NCBI GenBank assembly: GCA_963704035.1
Contig: CAVPGR010000002.1
Location: 496,001 to 560,000 of the forward strand
From: JAOSJL01 sp963704035
Lineage (GTDB): Bacteria > Actinomycetota > Acidimicrobiia > IMCC26256 > JAOSJL01
Direction of reading: 5' to 3'
DNA: 64,000 bases
Shown here piece by piece: positions 53,870 through 63,035 of the stretch (the stretch's first letter is position 1; every line of letters begins with the position of its first letter). Position numbers and translations under genes: made by a program. Below the pieces are notes generated by a model. The model made no database searches. It worked only from the letters and a program-made list of their open reading frames with translations, and had not been told where the DNA came from.

Positions 53870-56428
53870 ATGTGGAGGGTGACCCTCGAGGGGCTTCGGG
53901 CACGCTGGGTGCGCCTCGCGTTCACCGGAACGGCGATCGTTCTGGGCGTCGCGTTCGTCGCCGGAACGTTCGTTCTGACCGACGCGCTGAGTGCCCTGGT
54001 CGATGACGAGCTCTCCAGGTTCTCGACGGGTGACGTCGTGGTTCGCTCGTTCGGAACGCTCGACTCCGGGGTCGGAGGAGATCGCGCGAGAGTGTCGGCG
54101 GAAACCGTCGATATCGTCCGTCAGGCCCCGGGCGTCGTGGCGGCCGAAGGCGTCCTCGTCGGGCCCGCCCAGCTCGTCGCACCCGACGGCGGGGCCGTCG
54201 AGGCAGCCATTCCCCTCGGGATGTCGTGGGGGGTGGACGAGCAGCTGTCCGTCCTCGAGCTCGCCGACGGCGAGCGTCCGACCGCCGATGGCGAGATCGC
54301 GGTGGATACGAAGACCGCGCGGGATCACGACATCGACATCGGCGACACGGTCGGAGTTCTCTTCTTCGGCCCCGCCGAGGACTTCGAGGTCGTCGGTCTG
54401 GCGGACTTCGCCGGATCCTCGGGGCGGGCCTTCTCGACGGTGGCGGCGTTCGACCCGCTCACTGCGCAGCGCGTCTTCGGCGCCGAGGGCCAGTTCGACC
54501 TGATCTCGGTCGACGGGACAGAGGGCCTGGACGCCGAAGAGCTCCGAGGTTCGGTCGCCGGGTTACTCCCGCCGGATCTCGAGGCGGTCACGAGCGAGGA
54601 GCTGGGGGAGGAGAGCTCCGCGACGCTCCGCCAGAGCCTGTCTTTCGTCGGGGTTCTCCTTCTGGTGTTCGCCGGTGTCGGGCTGATCGTGGGCGCGTTC
54701 GTGATCCACAACACGTTCGCGATGCTCGTGGGCCAACGAACCCGTGAACTCGGCCTTCTGCGCGCTGTCGGTGCCACGGGTCGCCAGGTCTGGACCTCCG
54801 TTCTGCTCGAGGCGTTCATCGTGGGTGCGCTGGCATCGGCCATCGGGATCGCGCTCGGGTTCGCCGTCGCCCGACTTCTCGCGGCGGTCCTCGAGACGGT
54901 GGGCCTCGAGGTACCTCGGGGACAGACGGTTCTTCAGGCCCGCACGGTGGTCGTGGCCATGGCGGTGGGTGTGGGTGTGACGCTCATCGCCACTGCCTGG
55001 CCGGCGCGGCGTGCCGCACGAATTGCGCCCGTCGAGGCGATGCGCGAGGGCCTCACGACGCGGGAGGGGCAGCCCGGTCTCCATCGGCGCGGCACCGTCG
55101 GCGCGGGAATCCTCGCGGTCGGTCTTGTCCTGATGTTGGCGGGGGTCCTCGATGAAGTCCCGACAGGTCTCGGGGTGCTCGGCGATCCACGGGCGGCCGC
55201 ACCCCTCGGCGCGGCGATATCGGTGGCGGGGATCCTCGTGTTGGCCCCCGCGATGGTCGGTGGACTGGCACGGTTCCTCGGTGCCCCGATCGGCCGACTC
55301 GCCGGTGTCGATGGCCGACTGGCGCGCCGGAACGCGCAACGTGAGCCACGTCGAACATCAGCGACGGCGGCATCCCTGCTGATCGGTACGTGTCTCGTCA
55401 CGTTCGTGTCTCTTCTCGCCGGTTCGGCGAACGCGTCGGTCAGCACGGCGATCGACGACGGGCTCGAAGCCGATTGGGTGCTGACGGGTCCGCCTTTCGC
55501 CGGGTTCAGTCCCCAGGTCGTGGATGAACTCGCTGCCGTCGAGGAGGTCGAGACCGCGACGGGATTCCGCCTCGGGTTCGCAGGTCTGGGCAACACCGTT
55601 CAGGCGCTCTACTCCGTGGATCCGGAGCAGCTTCCCGAGGTCGTCGACCTCGACCTCCTCGAAGGCAGCGTCGAGAATCTCGCCAACGGCGGTGTTCTGG
55701 TTCAGGAACAAGAAGCGGAGGACTTCGGTCTCTCGGTGGGAGATCGTGTCCTCCTGGGATTCCCCACGGGCTTCGAGGAGGTTGACGTCGCCGGTGTCTA
55801 CCGACGCAACGGGTTCACCGGCAACTTCGTGGTGAACATCCTCATGGGCGACGCGTTCTACGACGCTCGCTACGGCGAGGAGCTCGACGCCTTCGCTTAC
55901 GTGTCGACAGCGCCGGGCGTCAGTGAGGACGAGGCGCGCAGCGCCATCGACGAGGTGCTCGCCGACTTCCCCAACGTCGAACTCCTGAGTCGCGACGAGT
56001 TCAAGGCCGATCAGCACGATCAGGTGAACCGGGTCCTCGTTCTCTTCTACATGCTCCTGGCCCTCGCCGTCCTCGTGGCTGTCTTCGGTGTCGTGAACAC
56101 TCTGTTGTTGAGCGTTCACGAGCGCCGTCGCGAGATCGGACTGCTGAGGACGGTGGGAATGTCGCGACGTCAGGTCGCCGCCATGATCCGTTGGGAGTCC
56201 TTGCTGATCGCGGTGTTGGGAGCCGTCACGGGCATCGTGACGGGTGTGGTGATCGCGTGGGCGGTGGTGTCCACGCTCGGCGACGACGGGATCACCGACT
56301 TCGCCGTCCAGCCGCTCACCCTGGGAGCACTATTCGTGGCGGCGGCGGTCGTGGGCGTCGCGGCGGGCGCGCTTCCGGCCCGACGCGCCGCACGTGCCGA
56401 CGTCCTGGCCGCCATCGCGGAGGAGTAG
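53870..56428 (+). CDS. ABC transporter permease, two FtsX domains (MacB/LolE type)
   Basis: 852 residues. N-terminal helix with A-I-V-L-G-V-A-F-V-A-G-T-F, a periplasmic MacB-core domain (about 40-240), an FtsX domain with three helices (255-395), a further central helix pair, a second periplasmic region (500-690) and a second FtsX domain (R-E-I-G-L-L-R-T-V-G-M-S-R). This is the permease half of an ABC system moving lipids or peptides or acting in mechanotransmission. No ATPase gene is nearby, so it must use a distant ATPase or has lost it. ATG at 53870 (M-W-R-V-T-L-E-G-L-R-A-R) matches family starts. Confidence 0.92.
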   Translation: MWRVTLEGLRARWVRLAFTGTAIVLGVAFVAGTFVLTDALSALVDDELSRFSTGDVVVRSFGTLDSGVGGDRARVSAETVDIVRQAPGVVAAEGVLVGPAQLVAPDGGAVEAAIPLGMSWGVDEQLSVLELADGERPTADGEIAVDTKTARDHDIDIGDTVGVLFFGPAEDFEVVGLADFAGSSGRAFSTVAAFDPLTAQRVFGAEGQFDLISVDGTEGLDAEELRGSVAGLLPPDLEAVTSEELGEESSATLRQSLSFVGVLLLVFAGVGLIVGAFVIHNTFAMLVGQRTRELGLLRAVGATGRQVWTSVLLEAFIVGALASAIGIALGFAVARLLAAVLETVGLEVPRGQTVLQARTVVVAMAVGVGVTLIATAWPARRAARIAPVEAMREGLTTREGQPGLHRRGTVGAGILAVGLVLMLAGVLDEVPTGLGVLGDPRAAAPLGAAISVAGILVLAPAMVGGLARFLGAPIGRLAGVDGRLARRNAQREPRRTSATAASLLIGTCLVTFVSLLAGSANASVSTAIDDGLEADWVLTGPPFAGFSPQVVDELAAVEEVETATGFRLGFAGLGNTVQALYSVDPEQLPEVVDLDLLEGSVENLANGGVLVQEQEAEDFGLSVGDRVLLGFPTGFEEVDVAGVYRRNGFTGNFVVNILMGDAFYDARYGEELDAFAYVSTAPGVSEDEARSAIDEVLADFPNVELLSRDEFKADQHDQVNRVLVLFYMLLALAVLVAVFGVVNTLLLSVHERRREIGLLRTVGMSRRQVAAMIRWESLLIAVLGAVTGIVTGVVIAWAVVSTLGDDGITDFAVQPLTLGALFVAAAVVGVAAGALPARRAARADVLAAIAEE

Positions 56429-56489
56429 GACCGAGGCGCTACGACTTGGAGCTCTCCCTGGTTGACCAACACCGACGGCGGAAGCCGGC

Positions 56490-56571
56490 GCGATGGGGCC
56501 CGTCGAGCTCGCCGATGTGGCCGCCACCTTCGGGGAATTGAAGTCCGAGCTCGAACCGCACCTGGCCGAGA
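56490..56571 (+). pseudogene. Internally deleted fragment of the RIC/YtfE gene
   Basis: This 80-base stretch encodes M-G-P-V-E-L-A-D-V-A-A-T-F-G-E-L-K-S-E-L, continuing E-P-H-L-A-E. It matches two parts of the RIC gene at 34933: the 35140-35162 region joined directly to the 35263-35335 region. The 111 bases between are missing, and both break points carry GAGCTCG(C/T)CGA, so the fragment arose by deletion between direct repeats. It sits between a permease and a TetR gene, neither related to RIC. Too short to encode the di-iron fold; evidently a remnant. Confidence 0.75.
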
Positions 56572-56577
56572 ACGGCA

Positions 56578-57229
56578 TCAGGGGGTCGTGTCGAGTCCCT
56601 GCCCGAGGCGCTGGAAGCTGCTCTGGACCAAAGCGGGCAGGCTGTCGACGGTGTCGCCGGCCAGCCACTGGTGCAACGCCGAGCGCATCGCCGCGACGCC
56701 CGCCGCCGCGAGCAGTCGGGGTTCTGCGCCGGCGCTGCTCTCTTCCGTTCGTCGGGTGAGCACGTCGGCGACGGCGTCTTCCCAACCGGCCTGGAGTTGC
56801 AGACTCCGGGCGAACGACGGAACCCGTGGCGGCCATGATCCGGAAGCGCCGGACGATCTCGGCCCGAGTTCTCTCGTAGTCGTCGGCCACCGCACGAAAC
56901 GCGGCGGCGAGAGCCTGCCACGGGGGCATCTCGGGGGGCTGCTCCTCCAGCGTCTTCGTGACCCGTTCGAGCCTGTCCTCGTAGTCGGCCAGAACGACGT
57001 CTTCCTTGGTCGGGAAGTAGTGGAAGAACGTCCTGGGAGCGATGTCGGCGGAGGCGGCGATGGCCTCCACGGTGGTGGCGCCGAAGCCGTCGCGTTCGAA
57101 GAGGTCGAGGGCGACCGCCTCGATGCGCCGGGCGGTCGTGCGCTTCTTGCGGGCTCGTAGCCCGCCGCGCTCCCCGGATTCGACATCCTCGTCGCCTTTG
57201 CCGTCGCCTTTGCCGCGCTGTTCACTCAC
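56578..57229 (-). pseudogene. TetR-family regulator of the second MMPL gene, frameshifted
   Basis: GTG at 57229. The N-terminal HTH reads A-R-R-I-E-A-V-A-L-D-L-F-E-R-D-G-F-G, T-T-V-E-A-I-A-A-S-A, and T-F-F-H-Y-F-P-T-K-E, a standard TetR domain. At about 56815-56825 the frame changes; the C-terminal part continues F-A-R-S-L-Q-L-Q-A-G-W-E-D-A-V, A-A-G-V-A-A-M-R-S-A-L-H-Q-W-L to the stop at 56578. Dropping one base gives 216 residues, the usual length. It is divergent from MMPL copy 2 and probably represses it through the palindrome at 57267. Drug or lipid ligand unknown. Confidence 0.82.
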
Positions 57230-57266
57230 ACCGGGATCCTACCCGCGATATACAGGGAGTGTAAAG

Positions 57267-57281
57267 TTGCAATGACTGCAA
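57267..57281. promoter_or_regulatory. Candidate TetR operator between the divergent TetR and MMPL genes
   Basis: TTGCA-ATGAC-TGCAA (arms of five, spacer five) in the 113-base gap, 62 bases before the MMPL start. It is the only clear palindrome in that gap, and lies in its A/T-richer centre, where promoters of both genes would be. Binding by the TetR product is inferred from position. Confidence 0.5.
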
Positions 57282-57342
57282 TAAGCGGGTAGCTTGCGTC
57301 GTGCCGGGGAACCCGAGTTCCGCGCGAAAAGGAGGCACGGCC

Positions 57343-59507
57343 ATGTCACGCTGGTTGTACCGGACCGGAGCGTTCTCCTTCCGGAACCGCAGGCTCGTGG
57401 TCGTCGTGTGGCTCGTCGCGATCGTCGGCGCGGGGGTGGTCAACCGCGTCGTCGATGCCGGCGAGGTCGACAACTTCGAGGTACCGGGCGTCGAATCGCA
57501 ACAAGCCCTCGACGTGCTGGACGAGCAGTTCCCCGAGCGCTCCGGCGCCACTGCGATGGTCGTGTTCCACGTCGCGGACGGTGCGGTGACCGACACCGGG
57601 GTCGCCGCCGGGATCGAAGCATCGGTTCGACGGATCGAGGCGATGCCGTCGACTCTCGGAATCACCGACCCGATCGCGGGAGGCCCGTCGGTCTCGGCCG
57701 ACGGTTCCACGGCGTTCGCGGCCGTTCAGTTCGACGCCTCTGCTGCGGAGCTCGGACGGGACGTCCTCGACGAGCTCATCGCCAACGCAGCGCCTGCCGA
57801 AGAGGCGGGCGCTCAGGTGGAGTTCGGTGGTGAACTGCCCACGCTCCTGAAGGAGCGAACGACCGGGCCGTCGGAGGCGATCGGCGTCGTGGCCGCGTTG
57901 ATCATCCTCTACATCGCGTTCCGGTCTCTGATCGCCATGGCCCTCCCGCTCGTGACGGCGCTGGCGGGCCTGGCCGTCGGCCTGTCCGTGATCGGTCTTC
58001 TCGCCGCCGGGATCGAGATCCCGTCGGTGGCTCCGCGCCTCGGGACCATGATCGGTCTCGGTGTCGGTATCGACTACGCCTTGTTCATCCTCAGTCGTCA
58101 CCGCGACAACCTCGCCGCGGGCATGGACGTGGAACAGTCGGCGGGCCACACCAACGCCACCGCCGGCCAGGCGGTCGTCTTCGCCGGAGGCACGGTGGTC
58201 GTCGCCATTCTCGGTCTCCAACTCGCCGGTATCCCGTTCGTGGCGGCGTTGGGGTTCTCGGCGTCCATCGTCGTCGCCGTGGCGGTGATGGTCGCCATCA
58301 CGCTCCTGCCGGCGCTCCTCGGCTTCGCGGGACGCGGCTCCGGCCACACCCACGGGAAGGCCACAACGACGATCGCCCGACGACCAGCGGCTGGGTGCGG
58401 TGGGCACACTGGGTCGCGTATCACCCGTGGCGTTCGGGGATCGCGGCCACCGTCGTGCTGTTGGTGCTCGCCGTTCCCGTGCTCGACATGCGTCTCGGGC
58501 AGGCGGACGCGGGAACGGATCCCACGTCGACCACGCACCGGCGTGCGTACGACCTGCTGGCCGAGGGGTTCGGGGAAGGCTTCAACGGTCCGCTGCTCGT
58601 CGTGGTCGACGCAGGTGGAACGGACGAACCCGGCGCCAGGATCGACGCCACGCTGGATGCAGTCGCGGCCGGACTGGCGGGTACCGACGGTGTCCGTGCC
58701 GTGTCCCCCGCGGAACGCAACGCCGCCGGTGACACGGCTCTGGTCACTGTGATCCCCACCACGAAGCCGCAGGACGAGGCCACGAGCGAGCTCGTCCACC
58801 GTCTGCGCGACACGACGCTGCCCAATGCCACCGACGGCACGGGTGTCGAGACGTACGTGGGTGGGCCGACCGCGTCGTTCGTCGACCAGTCCGACAAGAT
58901 CGCGAACCGACTTCCGTGGTTCATCGCGACCGTCGTTCTCGTATCGTTCCTCCTGCTGACCGTCGTGTTCCGATCGCTGCTCGTGCCCCTCAAGGCCGCT
59001 CTCTTGAATCTGTTGTCGATCGGTGCGGCCTACGGCGTAGTGGTCGCGGTGTTCCAGTGGGGATGGGGCCGATCTCTCATCGGCCTCGACGAGTCGGTTC
59101 CGATCGCCTCGTTCGTTCCGATGATGATGTTCGCGATCCTGTTCGGGCTGTCGATGGATTACGAGGTGTTCATCCTGTCGCGCATCCGCGAGGAGTATCA
59201 GCGCGGGCACTCGAACATTGAGAGTGTCGTGGAGGGTCTGGGTGCGACGGCGAAGGTCATCACCGCAGCCGCTCTGATCATGATCAGCGTGTTCCTGGGC
59301 TTCGTCGCGAGCGATGACCCTGTCGTCAAGATGATGGGGGTGGGCCTCGCCACCGCCGTCGCCGTCGACGCCACGATTGTGAGGATGGTGCTCGTGCCGT
59401 CGACGATGGCACTCGTCGGGGACCCGAACTGGTGGATCCCCGCGTGGCTCGATCGCCTGCTCCCGCGCCTCGACATCGAGGAGGTCCGAAGCGATGCGAG
59501 TCGGTAG
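57343..59507 (+). pseudogene. MMPL family RND transporter, copy 2, with a one-base frameshift
   Basis: The ATG at 57343 is preceded by AAAGGAGG at optimal spacing. The N-terminal frame covers the first loop and helices through L-L-G-F-A-G (to about 58329); the rest, beginning T-R-L-R-P-H-P-R-E-G, is in the next frame. Copy 1 has four Gs (GCGGGGACG) where this copy has three (GCGGGACG at 58327), so one G is missing. With it restored the protein is 721 residues, close to copy 1 over its length, and keeps G-I-D-Y-A-L-F and S-M-D-Y-E-V-F. A homopolymer error is quite possible. Controlled by the divergent TetR gene. Confidence 0.88.
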
Positions 59508-59605
59508 CGATGCCGACCGGTAGCGAACCGACGTCATCGTCGCTATCGCGCTGGAGCGCCTCACGGTGACGGTACCGTCGGGAGCCCGCGGTACGATCAT
59601 GCGCT

Positions 59606-59677
59606 CGGGCGATTAGCTCAGGGGGAGAGCGCTTCCTTGACACGGAAGAGGCCGGAGGTTCAAGTCCTCCATCGCCC
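59606..59677 (+). tRNA. tRNA-Val (anticodon GAC)
   Basis: Acceptor GGGCGAT (59606-59612) pairs with ATCGCCC (59670-59676); D arm AGCTCAGGGGGAGAGC; anticodon stem TTCC/GGAA around TTGACAC with anticodon GAC; T arm GGAGGTTCAAGTCCTCC. Discriminator A. CCA is not encoded here. Reads valine codons GUC/GUU. Confidence 0.96.
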
Positions 59678-59773
59678 ACAACTGTGTTGTCGCGGGACAT
59701 CGGAGACGGAGTCGCGGACCCACACGGGCCTTGAGCCGCCGTCGGTGACCGAGCATCACCCGGCAACGAGAGT

Positions 59774-59789
59774 GTACCACTTATGGTAC
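59774..59789. promoter_or_regulatory. Operator palindrome of the toxin-antitoxin operon
   Basis: GTACCA-CTTA-TGGTAC, perfect 6-bp arms, ten bases before the antitoxin ATG at 59799. TA operons are usually self-repressed by the HTH-bearing antitoxin, and this is the only palindrome upstream. It probably overlaps the promoter (TATGGTACGCTATCG). Confidence 0.7.
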
Positions 59790-59798
59790 GCTATCGTG

Positions 59799-60335
59799 AT
59801 GAGTGCGCAGTTGGACACCCGCACCGTCCCACCCGATTCCGCGACAGCCCGGCTCATCGGCGAGTTGGACCGCGCTCGTCGGGCCCGTGGCGAAACCAAG
59901 GCGGAAGTCGCCCGCGGGGCTGGCCTCGGTGAACCCGCTGTGCGCCGCCTGTTTTCGGGCCGACACGCGAACCCCACGGTGAAGACTCTGGAGGCGGTCG
60001 CGGAACACCTGGGGCTCCGGCTGGCGCTCGAATCTCAGCCGGGCCCGCCGATCACGCCGACACTCGCCGAGCTAAAGGACAGGGTTGACGTGATCGAGCG
60101 CATCGTTAGCGCTCACGGCGGTGGCAACGTTCGGGTGTTCGGGTCGGTTGCTCGCGGCGACGCTCGATCCGGATCCGATATAGATCTGCTGGTTGACGTG
60201 AAGCCGGGCACCGGCCTCCTCGAACTCGGTGCCATGGAGGACGACCTCGAGCAAGCACTCGGCTGCCGGGTCGACGTCGTCACGGCCGGTCACGGGCGAA
60301 TGCAACACATCCACGACGAAGCTGTCCCCCTTTGA
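59799..60335 (+). CDS. HTH-MNT nucleotidyltransferase antitoxin (MntA-like)
   Basis: 178 residues. N-terminal Xre-like HTH (about 15-80: A-E-V-A-R-G-A-G-L-G-E-P-A-V-R-R-L-F-S-G) followed by a minimal nucleotidyltransferase with G-S-V-A-R-G-D-A-R-S-G-S-D-I-D-L-L-V (the GSX10DXD motif, about 123-140). MntA proteins AMPylate the HepT toxin on tyrosine, neutralising it. The built-in HTH is a fused DNA-binding version that would also repress the operon. Starts at ATG 59799; TGA (60333-60335) overlaps the hepT ATG. Confidence 0.9.
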   Translation: MSAQLDTRTVPPDSATARLIGELDRARRARGETKAEVARGAGLGEPAVRRLFSGRHANPTVKTLEAVAEHLGLRLALESQPGPPITPTLAELKDRVDVIERIVSAHGGGNVRVFGSVARGDARSGSDIDLLVDVKPGTGLLELGAMEDDLEQALGCRVDVVTAGHGRMQHIHDEAVPL

Positions 60336-60670
60336 TGAACGACCCTCGACGCCGCCTCAACGACATCCTTGCTCGATGCAACGAGGCTACGGAGCTGACC
60401 GCGCGGGGTCGCGACGCCTTCGAAGACGACGCACTCTTGCGCCACGCCGCGAAGTCGATAATCGCCGACATCGGTGAGGCCGCGAAGAACCTCGAGGACC
60501 TCTCCGTGGAGATCCCTGGCGTGCCGTGGACTCAGATCACACGAATGCGCGATCGAGTCACCCACCGGTACTTCGACGTCGACTGTGGAGTCGTATGGGA
60601 CACCCTCACCACTGATCTCCCGAACCTCGAACAGGCCGTGCGCGCCTTCATCGAAGAGGATGATGAATAG
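60335..60670 (+). CDS. HepT-like HEPN ribonuclease toxin (DUF86)
   Basis: 111 residues. HEPN helices with the RX4H active site in M-R-D-R-V-T-H-R-Y-F-D-V-D, the normal DUF86 pattern including the Tyr that MntA modifies (H-R-Y). L-R-H-A-A-K-S-I-I-A-D-I-G-E-A-A-K-N-L is also typical. It is expected to cut RNA, often tRNA, when free. The start codon lies in TGATG overlapping the antitoxin stop. Two-gene operon immediately downstream of tRNA-Val. Confidence 0.93.
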   Translation: MNDPRRRLNDILARCNEATELTARGRDAFEDDALLRHAAKSIIADIGEAAKNLEDLSVEIPGVPWTQITRMRDRVTHRYFDVDCGVVWDTLTTDLPNLEQAVRAFIEEDDE

Positions 60671-60708
60671 CGCTCGACAAGATGTAGCAAGCCCACCGAG
60701 ACGTCGAG

Positions 60709-61548
60709 TCAGCGTTCGCGGGGCTTACGGGACTTGCGGGCGCGCTTCTTGGTCCCGCGCTTTTTCGCCACGGCGACGGCACCCGCGTGGGCGCGCTCGG
60801 CCATCGGGTCCGGAGGCAAGTCGAGGGTGACGTCGCGTCCGTAGCGGTGTCGTAGCCCCGCCAGGATCAGACGGTCCCGCAGAGCCGGGTTCTTCGGCAG
60901 CAGGGGACCGTGGAGATAGGTGCCGATCGCTTCGCGGTACACGGCGCCCTCGGTTCGGTCCTCACCGTTGTTGCCGTAGCCGTGGCGCACGCGCGCGAAC
61001 GGTACGGCCGAAGGGGCGAGCGTCGTGCGTCCGCTGTGGTTTTCGAACCCGACAACGTCGCCGACCGTTCCCTGGTCCGCGTCGCCCCACACATCACCGA
61101 TGAAGCGCACGGAACCCGGGGGAGGCGCCACGGTCGTGCAATCGAAGACGCCGACGCCCGCCAGCTCGTCTCCGTCGGCCGTGCGGTACGAGTGACCGAA
61201 GAGCTGGAAACCGCCACACACGGCCAAGACTGCCACCTCGGCCTCGACCCACGAGCGCAACGTCGGGCCGCGTTCGTGGAGATCACGTTCGACGTACCGC
61301 TGTTCGCGGTCCTGACCGCCTCCGATGAGCACGAGGTCGGCATCGTCGGGCATCGGGTCACCGACGCCGAGCATCGTGACGTCGGTTCCTACGCCGAGTG
61401 TCCGGCACCGCGCCCGCACTGCGAGGAGATTCCCGCGGTCCGCGTAGACGTCCATGAGCTCCGGGTACAGAACGACGATGCGAAGCACGTAGCCCGGTCC
61501 GGTCGGCTCGGCAGACGAGGTCAGGTTGATCTCGGTCGATCCGCTCAC
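60709..61548 (-). CDS. gatD: Lipid II isoglutaminyl synthase, glutamine amidotransferase subunit GatD
   Basis: 279 residues, class I GATase-3 fold. Nucleophile Cys in V-L-A-V-C-G-G-F-Q-L-F-G (about 111-122), catalytic His in Y-L-H-G-P-L-L-P-K-N-P. The C-terminal 15 residues are Lys/Arg-rich. With MurT it amidates the alpha-carboxyl of D-Glu in lipid II. GTG at 61548 overlaps the MurT stop (GTGA), so it is coupled, MurT first. Confidence 0.93.
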   Translation of the reverse strand: MSGSTEINLTSSAEPTGPGYVLRIVVLYPELMDVYADRGNLLAVRARCRTLGVGTDVTMLGVGDPMPDDADLVLIGGGQDREQRYVERDLHERGPTLRSWVEAEVAVLAVCGGFQLFGHSYRTADGDELAGVGVFDCTTVAPPPGSVRFIGDVWGDADQGTVGDVVGFENHSGRTTLAPSAVPFARVRHGYGNNGEDRTEGAVYREAIGTYLHGPLLPKNPALRDRLILAGLRHRYGRDVTLDLPPDPMAERAHAGAVAVAKKRGTKKRARKSRKPRER

Positions 61549-62975
61549 GGCGTCGTCTCCCAGTACTGAGCCGTCGTGGTCCGGCGTGCCAGAGCCTCGC
61601 GGACCTCGAGCATGGCCGTGTAGGTGAGCACCAGATCGAGTCGCCCACCGGGGGGCGTCGCCTCCAGTCCGGCATCCACGGCCCGCCGAGTGTCGGCGAT
61701 CGTCGAATCGGGCGTGATTCCCGCGAGATCCAGTCGGAGCGCCAGTTCGTCGGCCCGTGTTCCCGATGCGATGACGAGCTCGGTTCCCCCCGCGAGTTGT
61801 TCGAGGTCGGCGTCGTACACCCAGGAGACGTCGCGGCCGTCAGCGATGCCGTCGTTGAGGAACATCACGATCCGAGGCGGCTGGTCGGCGGCGCGTAGCG
61901 CCCGGAGGACCTCGTTCAGCCCGATCGGGTTCTTTGCCAGCAGAAGCCGAATCTCGCGGCCGTCGACCGTCATGCGTTCCTGACGGCCGAACACCGGCCC
62001 CACGGCCGCCAACTCTGCTCCCGGATCCTCGAAGGTCAGCCCGAGGGCATCTGCGGTGGTGTAGGCGGCGAGGGCGTTGTAGACGGTGTAGAGGCCCGTC
62101 ACGGGCAGGGTGACCGGGAAGCTCGTTTCTCCGGCGCACAGCGTGAAGGTGGTCGACTCGTCGCCGATGGTGACATCGGTGGCGCGAACATCAGGTGTTC
62201 CGCGCGATCGCCCGCACTCCTCGCACCGCCACACGCCCACGTGCCCCATGTAGGCGTTCTCGTAGGAGAGGAGCCCTCCACATGTGCAGAAGTTCGCGTC
62301 GGTGGCGTGCTCGACCGCGTCGAGCGCAACGCCGGGGCTGTCGATGCCGAACGTGACGACCTCGCCGTTGCCGTGTTCGGCGAGTTGTGCGACCTGGGGG
62401 TCGTCCGCATTGAGGATCCGCGTCGGCGACCATTCGGCGCCGTCGAGCATCGTTCGCCACCGTCGCGACACGGCGTCGACCTCGGCGTAACGATCGAGCT
62501 GATCACGAAAGAGGTTCAGGAAGAGCGACACGCGAGGGCGCACACGGGGAAAGAGGGGAACCAACGCGGCCTCGTCGATCTCGAAGACGCCGAGCCGCTC
62601 GGAGGCGTTGACCACCCGGCCGCGCCGGTCGGCAGCGTCCATCAGTGCACCGAGGACGCCCCGCTCGAGGTTCGAGCCCGTTCGGTTCGTGACCGGATCG
62701 ATGCCGCCGGCCGAGGCGAGCGCCGCCACGAGATGGGACGTCGTGGTCTTCCCGTTCGTCCCGGTGATCGAGACGTTGCCGGCGCCGAGTTGATCCACGA
62801 GCGCTTCGAGAAGATCGGGTGCGGCGCGTCCGGCGATCCTGCCCGGAAGCGCCCCGCCACCTCCCGCGCCAAAGCGGCGTGACGTCGACCCGGCAAGGCA
62901 CGCGACACGCAGTGCTGCGCGCTGGCGCATCGTCAACTGCGTCATGTGTCGCGCGGAAACAGGAGACGGTGGCAT
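61545..62975 (-). CDS. murT: Lipid II isoglutaminyl synthase, Mur ligase-like subunit MurT
   Basis: 476 residues from ATG 62975 (ATG 62945 is possible). ATP-binding P-loop I-T-G-T-N-G-K-T-T-T (about 65-74); a zinc ribbon C-T-C-G...C-E-E-C-G in the insertion near residue 220-250; C-terminal DUF1727 region including D-V-S-W-V-Y-D-A-D. MurT binds lipid II and ATP and pairs with GatD to make D-isoglutamine in peptidoglycan. It is divergent from the lipoprotein gene with 60 bases between. The order murT-gatD is typical for actinobacteria. Confidence 0.94.
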   Translation of the reverse strand: MPPSPVSARHMTQLTMRQRAALRVACLAGSTSRRFGAGGGGALPGRIAGRAAPDLLEALVDQLGAGNVSITGTNGKTTTSHLVAALASAGGIDPVTNRTGSNLERGVLGALMDAADRRGRVVNASERLGVFEIDEAALVPLFPRVRPRVSLFLNLFRDQLDRYAEVDAVSRRWRTMLDGAEWSPTRILNADDPQVAQLAEHGNGEVVTFGIDSPGVALDAVEHATDANFCTCGGLLSYENAYMGHVGVWRCEECGRSRGTPDVRATDVTIGDESTTFTLCAGETSFPVTLPVTGLYTVYNALAAYTTADALGLTFEDPGAELAAVGPVFGRQERMTVDGREIRLLLAKNPIGLNEVLRALRAADQPPRIVMFLNDGIADGRDVSWVYDADLEQLAGGTELVIASGTRADELALRLDLAGITPDSTIADTRRAVDAGLEATPPGGRLDLVLTYTAMLEVREALARRTTTAQYWETTP

Positions 62976-63035
62976 CGCCGCCGAGTCTCCCACGAGGTCT
63001 CCCTCGTCGGCGGACAGGGCCGATACGATCCGCGG

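Noticed and set aside
59568..59579. GACGGTACCGTC palindrome before tRNA-Val
   Set aside because: A 12-base palindrome without arms or partner site; expected by chance at this GC content.
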